Assembly: GCA_029939635.1 (NCBI GenBank)
Contig: JAOZSN010000140.1
Coordinates: 1-7,537, forward strand
Length of the DNA: 7,537 nt
Direction: 5' to 3'
From: Deltaproteobacteria bacterium
Lineage (GTDB): Bacteria; Desulfobacterota; Desulfobulbia; Desulfobulbales; SURF-16
Shown here: in pieces, positions 1 to 6,283 of the stretch
Layout of the letters: every line of letters begins with the position of its first letter
Numbering within the stretch: position 1 is the stretch's first letter
Notes under the pieces: generated by a model
What the model was told of the DNA's origin: nothing
The model's input: only the letters and a program-made list of their open reading frames with translations
Database searches by the model: none
Made by a program: the position numbers and the translations under genes

Positions 1-365
1 ACCCGTCTACCTAAGGCCAGGGTGCCAAAGTTCCCGTCTTCTCTAACCTTAAGGATTTCATTGCTCAGGCTGGTACCCTCGGCCATAAGACAGCGGGTTT
101 GCGTCATCTCTTCGCTAAGTCCGTAACTGAATAGGATGGGGAGAAGACGCTTGAAAACCGTATGGGCAGTATTTTCCTTTTCCTGTTGAAATTCGTTCAG
201 ATTATGACCTTGCTGATAAAAATATGGTGGCGGTTCAGGATAGACCTGCAGCAGACAGATTTCTACGTCTTGGTGGCCAACCACAACCTTGCCTACATAG
301 TCCACAACCCGATCTGACATGGTGCTGTCATCCACCGCAACCAGTATTTTTTGCCATTCAGTCAT
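1..365 (-). CDS. Universal stress protein (Usp) family, 3'-truncated by window edge
   Basis: The reading frame opens with ATG at 365-363 and stays open to the window edge, giving 121 residues. The N-terminus MTEWQKILVAVDDS is the typical first beta strand and nucleotide-contacting Asp of the Usp alpha/beta fold. The open end, TLALGRR (about residues 115-121), fits the fourth strand just before the GxxG ATP-binding loop, so the loop and last strand lie outside the window. A Pro/Tyr-rich stretch (PEPPPYFY, residues 43-50) follows strand 2. A Shine-Dalgarno-like GAGAGG lies 8 bases upstream of the ATG, and the gene starts 2 bases after the stop of the ketopantoate-reductase-like gene, so the two are probably co-transcribed. 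Usp proteins are cytoplasmic and usually bind ATP/AMP or dimerise under stress; whether this one binds ATP cannot be judged from the fragment. It is clearly diverged from the complete Usp at 1362-1802. Confidence 0.85.
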   Translation of the reverse strand, partial: MTEWQKILVAVDDSTMSDRVVDYVGKVVVGHQDVEICLLQVYPEPPPYFYQQGHNLNEFQQEKENTAHTVFKRLLPILFSYGLSEEMTQTRCLMAEGTSLSNEILKVREDGNFGTLALGRR

Positions 366-367
366 TG

Positions 368-1327
368 TTAAAACCTCTCGTCCTGGATAGTGGGAATATT
401 TTCTTTGCTTTCAAGACTTTTAAGCAACTCGTAGATAGTTATATGACTTTCTGCCGCTACTCCAGTCTGACGGGCATAGTGCACAAGAATACCGTTAAGG
501 GCATCAACCTCTGTTTTCCGACCATTAATAATGTCCTGTAGCATTGGCGAGAGGTGTTCAGCCTTGTCACGGCAGGCAGTGAACAATATTTCATAATGAT
601 CAACATCACCAAGATCTATGCCTTTCGCTTCTGCGATGTCGCGTCCCTCATCCAACAGTCTTTTCATCAGGGAAAGAGAGTGCATATTCTCTAAAAGTTG
701 GCTATTGCGGCAGCGCAACAGGGCGGAAACAGGATTAATGGCAGCATGAACTAAAACTCGATTCCATTTGCGGCTGATAATGTCTGTAACGTGCTTTGCT
801 GGAATGCCGCTTTCATTAAGCATGGTACATGTTTTTTCTATGGGTTCTGTGCTGTTTTGGTGCGTCTGGCCAAGGTAGGTAGTCCCTATGCCGTCATTCA
901 TCACCTCGCCGGGGCCAAGGGCAGTACCAGCCATGGCAGTAAAACCTGAAATGATATCGTTGGGATCACAGATTTTTTCGATTATATCAAGATGACCCAG
1001 ACCGTTTTGTAAGGTGACTAAGGGGCAGTCTGGGCCAATGAGATGGCTAATGTGCTGGATAGCATCATGGGTGTGGTATGATTTTACGGTCAGGAAAAGA
1101 AGATCACCTTGGCTAATTTCCCTGCCGTCAGCAACGGCATGGGCTGGGTAGTATTGTAAAAGCTGAGCATCCTGACTTTCACGACTGGCCACCCCAATGC
1201 CCTTGTCATTGATGGCAGCGACAACCTCTTGGTCAGGTTCAATGAAAAGAACCTCCTTTCCCCCTTGACTGAGATAGGCACCGAACAATCTACCCAGTGC
1301 TCCTGCTCCAATAATGACAATTTTCAT
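368..1327 (-). CDS. panE: 2-dehydropantoate 2-reductase family oxidoreductase (PanE/ApbA-like)
   Basis: This 319-residue protein has the length and layout of ketopantoate reductase, the NADPH-dependent enzyme that makes pantoate for pantothenate/CoA synthesis. The N-terminal Rossmann motif is IGAGALG (6-12); a conserved LTVKSYH (79-85) and LQNGLG (106-111) follow, then the C-terminal helical domain with INPVSALL (197-204), SPMLQD (260-265) and KTEVDALNG (271-279). Compared with E. coli PanE from memory, Asn198, Ser260 and Glu273 match active-site residues, but the catalytic Lys (K176 in E. coli) is Arg190 and a substrate-binding Asn (N180) is His194. The enzyme may therefore be a paralogue with another 2-oxo or hydroxy acid substrate, so the symbol is by family only. 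I chose ATG at 1327 because GGAGG lies a few bases upstream; a TTG 12 bases further upstream would overlap that ribosome site. It lies 34 bases after one Usp gene and 2 bases before another. Confidence 0.85.
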   Translation of the reverse strand: MKIVIIGAGALGRLFGAYLSQGGKEVLFIEPDQEVVAAINDKGIGVASRESQDAQLLQYYPAHAVADGREISQGDLLFLTVKSYHTHDAIQHISHLIGPDCPLVTLQNGLGHLDIIEKICDPNDIISGFTAMAGTALGPGEVMNDGIGTTYLGQTHQNSTEPIEKTCTMLNESGIPAKHVTDIISRKWNRVLVHAAINPVSALLRCRNSQLLENMHSLSLMKRLLDEGRDIAEAKGIDLGDVDHYEILFTACRDKAEHLSPMLQDIINGRKTEVDALNGILVHYARQTGVAAESHITIYELLKSLESKENIPTIQDERF

Positions 1328-1361
1328 ACCGTCCTCCAACTGTGCATAGGTGATAGCGCTT

Positions 1362-1802
1362 TTATTTATAGGGGTTATAGGTGAGGGTCAGGCAGGGCGA
1401 GTTTTTAACCACCCGTTCTGCAACACTGCCTAGTAATATTTTTTCAAGACCCTTGGATCCGTGGGTGCCGATAAAAATGAGATCTGCCTGTTCTTTTTCG
1501 GCAAAGGCGATGATTTCATCAACCGGCTCACCAATAACGACCTTTCCAGAGCAAGCGCGGCATTTAGACGTGTTGTTTTCCACCAGAGTTTTCATCTTTC
1601 TTTCAGAGTATGCCTGCAGTTCCTGCTCTGCCTCGGCCAGAGAAGTATGCACAAATCCTCCATAGCCACCATAGGTTTCACTGACATGAAAAAAGGTGAC
1701 CTTGGCAGAAAATTTGTCGGCTACATACATTGCAAATTCAACCAACTTGTCGGTGTGTGGTGTGAAATCAACCGGGACAATAATATGCGAGATTTCTTGC
1801 AT
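1362..1802 (-). CDS. Universal stress protein (UspA family), ATP-binding type
   Basis: This is a 146-residue single-domain Usp of normal length. Strand 1 is IIVPVDF with Asp12 in the nucleotide-contact position. The C-terminal motif G112-xx-G115-9x-G125-S126 is complete (GTHGSKGLEKILLGS), which in MJ0577-type Usps binds the ATP phosphates, so ATP binding is likely. The last strand, CLTLTYNP, follows. An unusual CRAC (Cys81-x-x-Cys84) sits just before strand 3; it could be redox-active or bind metal, but this is inference. The ATG at 1802 has an AAAAAAGGA Shine-Dalgarno-like run 6 bases upstream. The gene begins 54 bases after ktrA and precedes the PanE-like gene by 34 bases, so it either continues the ktrBA transcript or starts from the candidate promoter at 1820-1848. 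The protein is cytoplasmic with no signal peptide; its specific stress role is unknown. Confidence 0.93.
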   Translation of the reverse strand: MQEISHIIVPVDFTPHTDKLVEFAMYVADKFSAKVTFFHVSETYGGYGGFVHTSLAEAEQELQAYSERKMKTLVENNTSKCRACSGKVVIGEPVDEIIAFAEKEQADLIFIGTHGSKGLEKILLGSVAERVVKNSPCLTLTYNPYK

Positions 1803-1819
1803 AGCAGATCCTTTTTTAA

Positions 1820-1848
1820 ATGATACAAGGTTGGAACAGGTTTGACTA
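1820..1848 (-). promoter_or_regulatory. Candidate sigma-70-type promoter upstream of the Usp gene
   Basis: On the minus strand, TAGTCA (1848-1843, 4 of 6 matches to TTGACA) is followed after 17 bases by TATCAT (1825-1820, 5 of 6 matches to TATAAT). Initiation about 7 bases downstream would leave a leader of only about a dozen bases carrying the ribosome site. This could give the Usp and PanE-like genes independent transcription from ktrBA. Such matches occur by chance in AT-rich DNA, so support is modest. Confidence 0.3.
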
Positions 1849-1856
1849 AGTTTGCT

Positions 1857-2507
1857 TTACGAAAAATAGCGTTCAATGTCAGCCTCTCGACCGACTACAA
1901 CCAGGCAATCATCCTGAGTCAGGGTGATATCAGGGCTGGTGATTACCTTATGTTGCTGGTTCTTTCTTTTCAGGATCAGGGCGGTGATGTGGTGTTTTTT
2001 GCGCAGATCAAGTTCCAGCAGGGTTTTCCCGGCCAGTCTTTGGTCCACATGGATCTCGGCCAGGTTTATCTCTTTGTCAAGTTGCAGAAATTCCATGATA
2101 TTAGGTACGGCGATGCGGGCGGCTAAATGGGCAGCACTTTGTTTCTCTGGCAGAATAACCTCATCGGCGTTTATCTTGAGTAGAATTTCTTGTTGAATTT
2201 CCGTGGTTGCCCGGGCAATGATATACTGTGCTCCCATCTTTTTCAGATAGGTGATGCCCAGTACCTGCTCTTCAAAATTTTTGCCAAGCCCGAGAATTAT
2301 CATGTCAAATTTGTTGACATCAAGTTCCTCTAAGGCATCTTCGTCAGTAATATCAGCGACAATAGCTGCAGTGACATGGTCTTTGATGGCGTCAATCTGT
2401 TCCGGGCGAATATCTACGGCCAAGACATTATTGCCTTTTTGTTCCAGGAGAATGGCAACCTCACGCCCAAAAATACCGAGACCGATGACTGCGATATCTT
2501 TTTTCAT
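1857..2507 (-). CDS. ktrA: KtrA-type K+ uptake regulatory subunit (RCK domain protein)
   Basis: This 216-residue cytoplasmic protein has one RCK_N plus one RCK_C domain, the size of KtrA/KtrC and half that of TrkA, which carries two copies. RCK_N (about 1-125) begins with the nucleotide-binding motif IGLGIFG (8-14) and ends strand 2 with VDIR, where Asp32 should contact the adenosine ribose. LPEKQSAAHLA (119-129) marks the hinge to RCK_C (about 145-216), which ends with DDCLVVVGREADIERYF. In known Ktr systems an octameric ring of this subunit binds ATP/ADP (and c-di-AMP in some bacteria) and gates the membrane subunit. The gene starts 3 bases after the ktrB stop and its ATG has only an A-rich, poorly Shine-Dalgarno-like leader, so translation is probably coupled to ktrB. 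The match to B. subtilis KtrA, recalled from memory, runs over the whole length. Confidence 0.95.
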   Translation of the reverse strand: MKKDIAVIGLGIFGREVAILLEQKGNNVLAVDIRPEQIDAIKDHVTAAIVADITDEDALEELDVNKFDMIILGLGKNFEEQVLGITYLKKMGAQYIIARATTEIQQEILLKINADEVILPEKQSAAHLAARIAVPNIMEFLQLDKEINLAEIHVDQRLAGKTLLELDLRKKHHITALILKRKNQQHKVITSPDITLTQDDCLVVVGREADIERYFS

Positions 2508-2510
2508 TTT

Positions 2511-3812
2511 TTAGCCGAGAATAATTTTTTCTTCTGGATAGTCCACATGAGGCGTTTTCTGACCTTTGAGCATGAGGATAGCCAGTACAGCTGGGCCGAT
2601 ACGACCGCTGAACATGGTGATTATCAGCACCCATTTGCCCAATCCACCCCATTGCTCGGTTGCACCCATGGAAAGACCTACCGTGCCCAAGGCCGAGGCC
2701 ATTTCAAAAAGGATGATAATAAAATCTCTCTTTTCAAAGTATAGGAGCATAAGGCAGCCAAGTGCAAGGAGTAAAAGGTAAAAAACGATCAGGACAAAGG
2801 CGTGGAGGATGGAGTCAATGGGCAATTTACGGCCCCAGAGCACTATTTTTTTATTACCTCGTATCAATTGATATAAGGTGAGCATGGCCACAAAAAAGGT
2901 AGTGACCTTAAGCCCTCCTCCGGTGGAGCCTGGTGCTGTACCAATTATCATCAGGCCAATGAGGATAAGGAGGCTGTTGGGCTGCAAGGCTGCAATATTG
3001 ACGGTACTAAAGCCTGCTGTTCTGGCCGTAACTGATTGAAAAAAAGCATCAATAACAGCCAGGTCAGACCCTTCAAAAAAAAGCAATGCCACTGCTCCAG
3101 CCCCAATAAAGAAGGGGGTTAGCAGCAGAATCATTTTTGTGTAGAGTGAGAGACGATCCTTTTTTTTAACATATTCCCACAGGTCAAAAATGACATAATA
3201 GCCAAGCCCACCACTAATAATGAGCATCATAACGCTGCCTTTAATCATCATATTGCTGCCGTAAAGACTATCGGCCAAAGGAGAGAAGCCAGCATTGCAA
3301 AAGGCCGAAATTGTATGGAAGGCAGCTTGGTAAATACTGTCGGTCATGGTTAATCCCTGCCTGCTAAAACCGTAATAGAGCAAGATAAAGCCAAGTAACT
3401 CCATGGAAAAGGTATAGATAAGCACTGTCTGTAAGACCCCACGTCCTTGCCGCAGGGAGAGGGATGAACTCAGTTGGGAGGCTTCAACCCGCATGCGCAG
3501 ATCTATCTCTCCCCGAAAGAACAGGATAAGGCTTGAGGTGAGGGTCATAATGCCGATTGCTCCAAGCTGGATGAGAACAAGGAGGATAATTTGACCGCAG
3601 AGATTAAAGCCAAAGGTTGGCACTGTGGTCAGACCGGTGACACAAACGGCCGAGGTGCTGGTGAAAATGGCATCAAGCAGGGAAAGGCCGGCAGCATGAT
3701 GGACAAAGGGCAATTGAAACAGCATAGTGCCCATGGCAATCAACAGGAAAAATGTCAGAGGGATAGAAAATTCTGATGATATTTCCCAAATATGCGAAAC
3801 CCTTTTCTTCAT
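2511..3812 (-). CDS. ktrB: KtrB-type K+ uptake channel/transporter subunit (TrkH/KtrB family)
   Basis: This 433-residue inner-membrane protein belongs to the superfamily of K+ transporters with four M1-P-M2 repeats. All four pore loops keep the filter glycine: SAVCVTG (54-60), SAFCNAG (169-175), TARTAG (262-267) and SALGTVG (373-379). The gly/ser-rich segment GTAPGSTGGGLK (291-302) matches the intramembrane gating loop in the third repeat, and FSGRIGP (401-407) carries the conserved Arg of the last helix. The length, with no additional N-terminal helix pair, fits KtrB (Na+-dependent K+ uptake) better than the longer TrkH. It is followed after 3 bases by ktrA, the usual partner that gates it. 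The ATG at 3812 has a weak ribosome site (AAGGCGAAAG) upstream; MKKRVSHIWE precedes the first membrane helix as a short basic cytoplasmic tail. It probably serves osmotic adaptation and membrane-potential control. Confidence 0.95.
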   Translation of the reverse strand: MKKRVSHIWEISSEFSIPLTFFLLIAMGTMLFQLPFVHHAAGLSLLDAIFTSTSAVCVTGLTTVPTFGFNLCGQIILLVLIQLGAIGIMTLTSSLILFFRGEIDLRMRVEASQLSSSLSLRQGRGVLQTVLIYTFSMELLGFILLYYGFSRQGLTMTDSIYQAAFHTISAFCNAGFSPLADSLYGSNMMIKGSVMMLIISGGLGYYVIFDLWEYVKKKDRLSLYTKMILLLTPFFIGAGAVALLFFEGSDLAVIDAFFQSVTARTAGFSTVNIAALQPNSLLILIGLMIIGTAPGSTGGGLKVTTFFVAMLTLYQLIRGNKKIVLWGRKLPIDSILHAFVLIVFYLLLLALGCLMLLYFEKRDFIIILFEMASALGTVGLSMGATEQWGGLGKWVLIITMFSGRIGPAVLAILMLKGQKTPHVDYPEEKIILG

Positions 3813-3904
3813 GAAGCTACTTTCGCCTTACGTAATGTATTTATTGGCAGTGGGGCCATAGTAGAAGGTGTCCCATTATTGTGGACAGTTGCCGCTCCGG
3901 TGAG
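3813..3904 (-). other. Intergenic region between cbpM and ktrB; probable transcription-unit boundary
   Basis: This is the longest non-coding stretch in the window (92 bases); every other junction is 54 bases or less. It should hold the end of the cbpAM transcript, the ktrBA promoter, or both. I find no confident -35/-10 pair; AATAAT- and TACTAT-like hexamers are present without good partners. One weak 5-bp inverted repeat (TGTCC/GGACA, 3869-3873 with 3883-3887) lacks a following T run. Confidence 0.35.
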
Positions 3905-4210
3905 TTAATGGTGGCTTTTCTGGCGTAATTCTTCTAACTCTTCCAGTAAATCCAAAGCCAAAGCTGCTCCCGCAAGGTTGACATGGAGGTCACATATTAA
4001 ACGGTAAGCTGTCTGAGCTCGCTGAATCTCTCGTAGGCCAAAACGCCACTGAGCAGGAGAGGAGCCAAAGGGAACAATTAGACCTTCGTCAATCATCTCC
4101 AAAATCATATCTGTACTTTGGCTGCAAAAATCACTGAACTCCTGTAATGTCCAGTTTGTGTTTTCATCAATCAGAATGGATGTATAGAGGTTACTATGTT
4201 CTTCTTTCAT
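3905..4210 (-). CDS. cbpM: Chaperone modulator CbpM (MerR-like helix-turn-helix)
   Basis: This is a 101-residue cytoplasmic protein of the CbpM family, which binds the J domain of CbpA and blocks its stimulation of DnaK, so it acts as a brake on that co-chaperone. The visible pattern is the MerR-like N-terminal part (WTLQEFSDFC, 20-29), then a turn with ILEMIDEGLIVP (36-47), a W-x-F (55-57), and the C-terminal helix ICDLHVNLAGAALALDLLEE (72-91), which fits the family consensus of DLxxNxxGAALxLDLL-E. The ATG at 4210 is 4 bases downstream of the cbpA stop, and its Shine-Dalgarno AAAGGA lies inside the last codons of cbpA with 7 bases spacing, so translation is likely coupled. The adjacency to cbpA makes the identification much stronger than the sequence alone. 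Confidence 0.92.
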   Translation of the reverse strand: MKEEHSNLYTSILIDENTNWTLQEFSDFCSQSTDMILEMIDEGLIVPFGSSPAQWRFGLREIQRAQTAYRLICDLHVNLAGAALALDLLEELEELRQKSHH

Positions 4211-4214
4211 GTTG

Positions 4215-5159
4215 CTATCCTTTCATGTTCTGCCGAGGATCCATGGGCATTATTTTTGCCATAGTGCGGTACACCTCTTTTTCTTCATCTGTTATCGCAC
4301 GGGGAATTACAATTTTCAGAGTAACAATTTGATCGCCTGAATGGCTGGTACTACAGAGACCTCGACCTTTTAAGCGTAATTTGTGGCCACTTTGCGAGTT
4401 GGTGGGAATATCTAAATTCACTGTACCTCCTAAGGTCGGGCAGGCAATTTTACCTCCTAAAGCTGCCTCCCATGGTGTAATTGGCAACGTGATCAGGATG
4501 TCTCTTTTGATTGAGCTATATAGAGGATTCTCCTGGAAAGATATTTCTAGGTAAAGATCACCATGTTTACCCTTACCGTGTCCTGACATGCCTTGACCTT
4601 TAAGACGAATTTTATGGCCTGCTGTTATCCCTTTGGGAATAGTAACGGTGATGGTGTGCTGTTTGTTGACGAATTGGCCTTGAGTATTTATTTCTGGTTT
4701 GGTTAAGGTAAATGTTCTTTTAGCACCATGCCATGCCTCGGCAAGGGTGATAACAATGTGGGCATGATGGTCTTCTCCTTGCATGGAAAATGATTGGTTT
4801 TGGCCCTGATTGAATTGCCTTGAACCAAAGAGTTCAGAGAAAAAGTCGCTGAAACCAGCTTGCTCTGCTCTGCCCATTCCAGAACCAGAAAATTCAAAGC
4901 CTGCATCCCAATCAGATGGAGGAGTGAAATCCTGACCCTGTTGCCAATTATGACCAAATTTGTCATAGGCTGCCCGTTTTTCAGGATCATTTAAGACCTC
5001 GTATGCCTCGCCAATCTCTTTAAATTTTTCTTCAGCCCCAGGATCCTTATTGATGTCCGGATGATATTTTCGAGCCAATTGACGGTAGGCTTGTTTGATC
5101 TTCGCCTGAGGACAATCTTGCTCGATATTTAGGGTTTTATAATAATCTATATATTCCAT
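4215..5159 (-). CDS. cbpA: CbpA-type DnaJ co-chaperone (curved DNA-binding protein family)
   Basis: This is a 314-residue class B (type II) Hsp40. The J domain spans about residues 1-70 with the DnaK-activating HPD at 33-35 in ARKYHPDINKDP, and YDKFGHNW closes it. A Gly/Phe-rich linker (about 75-125, including GFSDFFSELFG) follows, then two beta-rich C-terminal substrate-binding domains (about 130-300) with the hallmark GHKIRLKGQG (181-190) and GHKLRLKGRG (268-277). The four CxxCxGxG zinc motifs of DnaJ are absent, separating it from DnaJ proper. In E. coli CbpA works with DnaK and also binds curved DNA; whether this copy binds DNA is not visible. The ATG at 5159 has AGGA 6 bases upstream. 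cbpM follows after 4 bases, and the two form the familiar pair. Confidence 0.95.
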   Translation of the reverse strand: MEYIDYYKTLNIEQDCPQAKIKQAYRQLARKYHPDINKDPGAEEKFKEIGEAYEVLNDPEKRAAYDKFGHNWQQGQDFTPPSDWDAGFEFSGSGMGRAEQAGFSDFFSELFGSRQFNQGQNQSFSMQGEDHHAHIVITLAEAWHGAKRTFTLTKPEINTQGQFVNKQHTITVTIPKGITAGHKIRLKGQGMSGHGKGKHGDLYLEISFQENPLYSSIKRDILITLPITPWEAALGGKIACPTLGGTVNLDIPTNSQSGHKLRLKGRGLCSTSHSGDQIVTLKIVIPRAITDEEKEVYRTMAKIMPMDPRQNMKG

Positions 5160-5207
5160 CTTATGTCCTGTCAGTTATATGTATGAAAAATAATAAATGA
5201 TGAAATA
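5160..5207 (-). promoter_or_regulatory. AT-rich leader of cbpA with a possible -10 element
   Basis: The 48 bases between the putative metal exporter and cbpA are strikingly AT-rich on the coding strand until the ribosome site. TATAAC at 5179-5174 matches 5 of 6 bases of a -10 box, 14 bases before the ribosome site AGGA. No good TTGACA or heat-shock sigma-32 -35 box is found at the right spacing. Separate expression of cbpAM is possible but not shown; read-through from the kinase/exporter genes is equally likely. Confidence 0.2.
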
Positions 5208-6254
5208 TCACCAACCTATAAAGTAACCTGATAAACCAATCAGCAGACCTACACAGAGGTTAATAGTCTTTATTTTAAAAAAATCAGGACGGGATTCTGC
5301 CAGCAAGGGCAACATGCCATGACCATCCTGCACAGCAGAGCTGGCCAGGAAAATACTTAAAGGGATGGTGCCTTCGGCATAGAGGGTCAAAAAGATCAGA
5401 TGTGGTCCTGATTCAGGAATGAGCCCAACCAAGCAGGCTATCAGGAGGATAAGCAACATGTGACCCTGTAGCCAGCTTTCAAGATGAAGTTGCTCCAATA
5501 GGAAATGCATGAGCAGCAAAGTACTAAAGGTCCACATGAACACTTTTGGTACATGAACCTTGGCCACATGCTTCCAGAGATGTTCTTCCAGGAAGTGGTC
5601 CGGCACTGTACCAACGACAAAGAGGGCCATACAGGAAACAAGCACTATGGTGATTCGTATCCAGTTCCATACTGGTGGGCCTAATTCACCGGTGACCACG
5701 GCAAAGAGAAAGAGTAGCAGGGAAAGGGCTAAGATTCCCCGTGCTGAAGAACAATGGCGTAACTGCTGCCTGAGCTGTCCCCAGGGAAAACAGTGGCAGC
5801 TATCCTCCTGATGAAGGTCAAACTGGTGATTGTAGTCAGCATAGCTACCTGATCTTTTAGCAAATACGGTATCAGTAATAAAGCCTACGCTAATGCCAAT
5901 ACCAAGAAGAATTGCGAAAATAAGAGGTGCCTGCTCTGGGATCAGCGACAGCATGATAAATGCTTCATCACCACTGGTGGCAATCATGGTAGCCACCAAT
6001 GCCCCTAAAGAAATTTCTCGGTGGGAATAAAGTGATACTGCCGCAAAGGCACCAAGGCAGCCAGGTGTTGCACCTAAGAAAGAGGCCAGCAGATACTGTT
6101 TCCAGCGCCCACCTCGTAGACCCTTTTGCCACACCCCCCGAGACATGATGTTGAGGTATTCAATTACCAGCATCATCATGGCCACAAAGCCGGTGATCAT
6201 GATGGCATGGGTGATTGCATGCTGTAAGCCGTGCGTAAAGGTTTCCATTTGCAT
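5208..6254 (-). CDS. Putative 10-TM heavy-metal exporter family membrane protein (DUF2899/PF11449-like)
   Basis: This 348-residue polytopic inner-membrane protein resembles the family labelled putative 10-TM heavy-metal exporter, also annotated as putative manganese or arsenic transporter; no substrate is proven. Recognition rests on GATPGC (61-66) with LGALVATMIATSGDEAF (83-99) in the first half, and LIPESGPH (278-285) with SSAVQDGHGMLP (305-316) in the second. These halves align without gaps at an offset of 216 residues, indicating an internal repeat. A cytosolic or periplasmic loop (137-173) is rich in His and Cys (His143, His148, Cys153, His154, Cys155, His167, Cys168) and a second stretch has His220, 225, 229 and 234, all plausible metal ligands. 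The first ATG (6254) is used here; Met3 at 6248 is an alternative because neither has a strong ribosome site (AGAGAA only). The gene follows the kinase by 29 bases and precedes cbpA by 48. Confidence 0.78.
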   Translation of the reverse strand: MQMETFTHGLQHAITHAIMITGFVAMMMLVIEYLNIMSRGVWQKGLRGGRWKQYLLASFLGATPGCLGAFAAVSLYSHREISLGALVATMIATSGDEAFIMLSLIPEQAPLIFAILLGIGISVGFITDTVFAKRSGSYADYNHQFDLHQEDSCHCFPWGQLRQQLRHCSSARGILALSLLLFLFAVVTGELGPPVWNWIRITIVLVSCMALFVVGTVPDHFLEEHLWKHVAKVHVPKVFMWTFSTLLLMHFLLEQLHLESWLQGHMLLILLIACLVGLIPESGPHLIFLTLYAEGTIPLSIFLASSAVQDGHGMLPLLAESRPDFFKIKTINLCVGLLIGLSGYFIGW

Positions 6255-6283
6255 TTACATTGTTTCTCTGCTGATTTTTTGTG
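6255..6283 (-). other. Short spacer between the PAS kinase and the exporter gene
   Basis: The 29 bases from the kinase stop to the exporter ATG hold no room for a full promoter beyond AT-rich sequence, and show only a weak GCAGAGAA ribosome site; an in-frame-looking ATGTAA just upstream (6260-6255) is a two-codon minimal ORF. The close spacing supports co-transcription of kinase and exporter. Confidence 0.4.

Noticed and set aside
224..541. Plus-strand open frame of 105 codons
   Set aside because: It lies across the Usp fragment and the 3' end of the PanE-like gene, both well supported on the minus strand, and its translation resembles no protein domain.
1328..1339. Upstream TTG start adding four residues to the PanE-like protein
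   Set aside because: The TTG lies over the GGAGG ribosome site for the ATG at 1327, and the family normally begins directly with the Rossmann strand MKIVIIGAG.
1461..1823. Plus-strand open frame of 120 codons
   Set aside because: It is the antisense shadow of the complete Usp gene; the minus-strand frame has an intact ATP-binding motif and a ribosome site.
2376..2744. Plus-strand open frame of 122 codons spanning the ktrA/ktrB junction
   Set aside because: It overlaps both Ktr genes, whose motifs are complete; no domain pattern is visible in it.
3840..3860. Sigma-54 promoter (TGGCCCCACTGCC on the minus strand)
   Set aside because: The GG and GC elements are separated by 7 bases instead of the required 10, and the -12 element is not TTGC.
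3869..3887. Inverted repeat TGTCC/GGACA as a rho-independent terminator
   Set aside because: The stem is only 5 bp, the loop is AT-rich and no T run follows on the coding strand.
5186..5210. Terminator after the exporter gene (TGAT/ATCA repeat followed by T-rich DNA)
   Set aside because: A 4-bp AT-rich stem is too weak, and the T-rich tract is interrupted.
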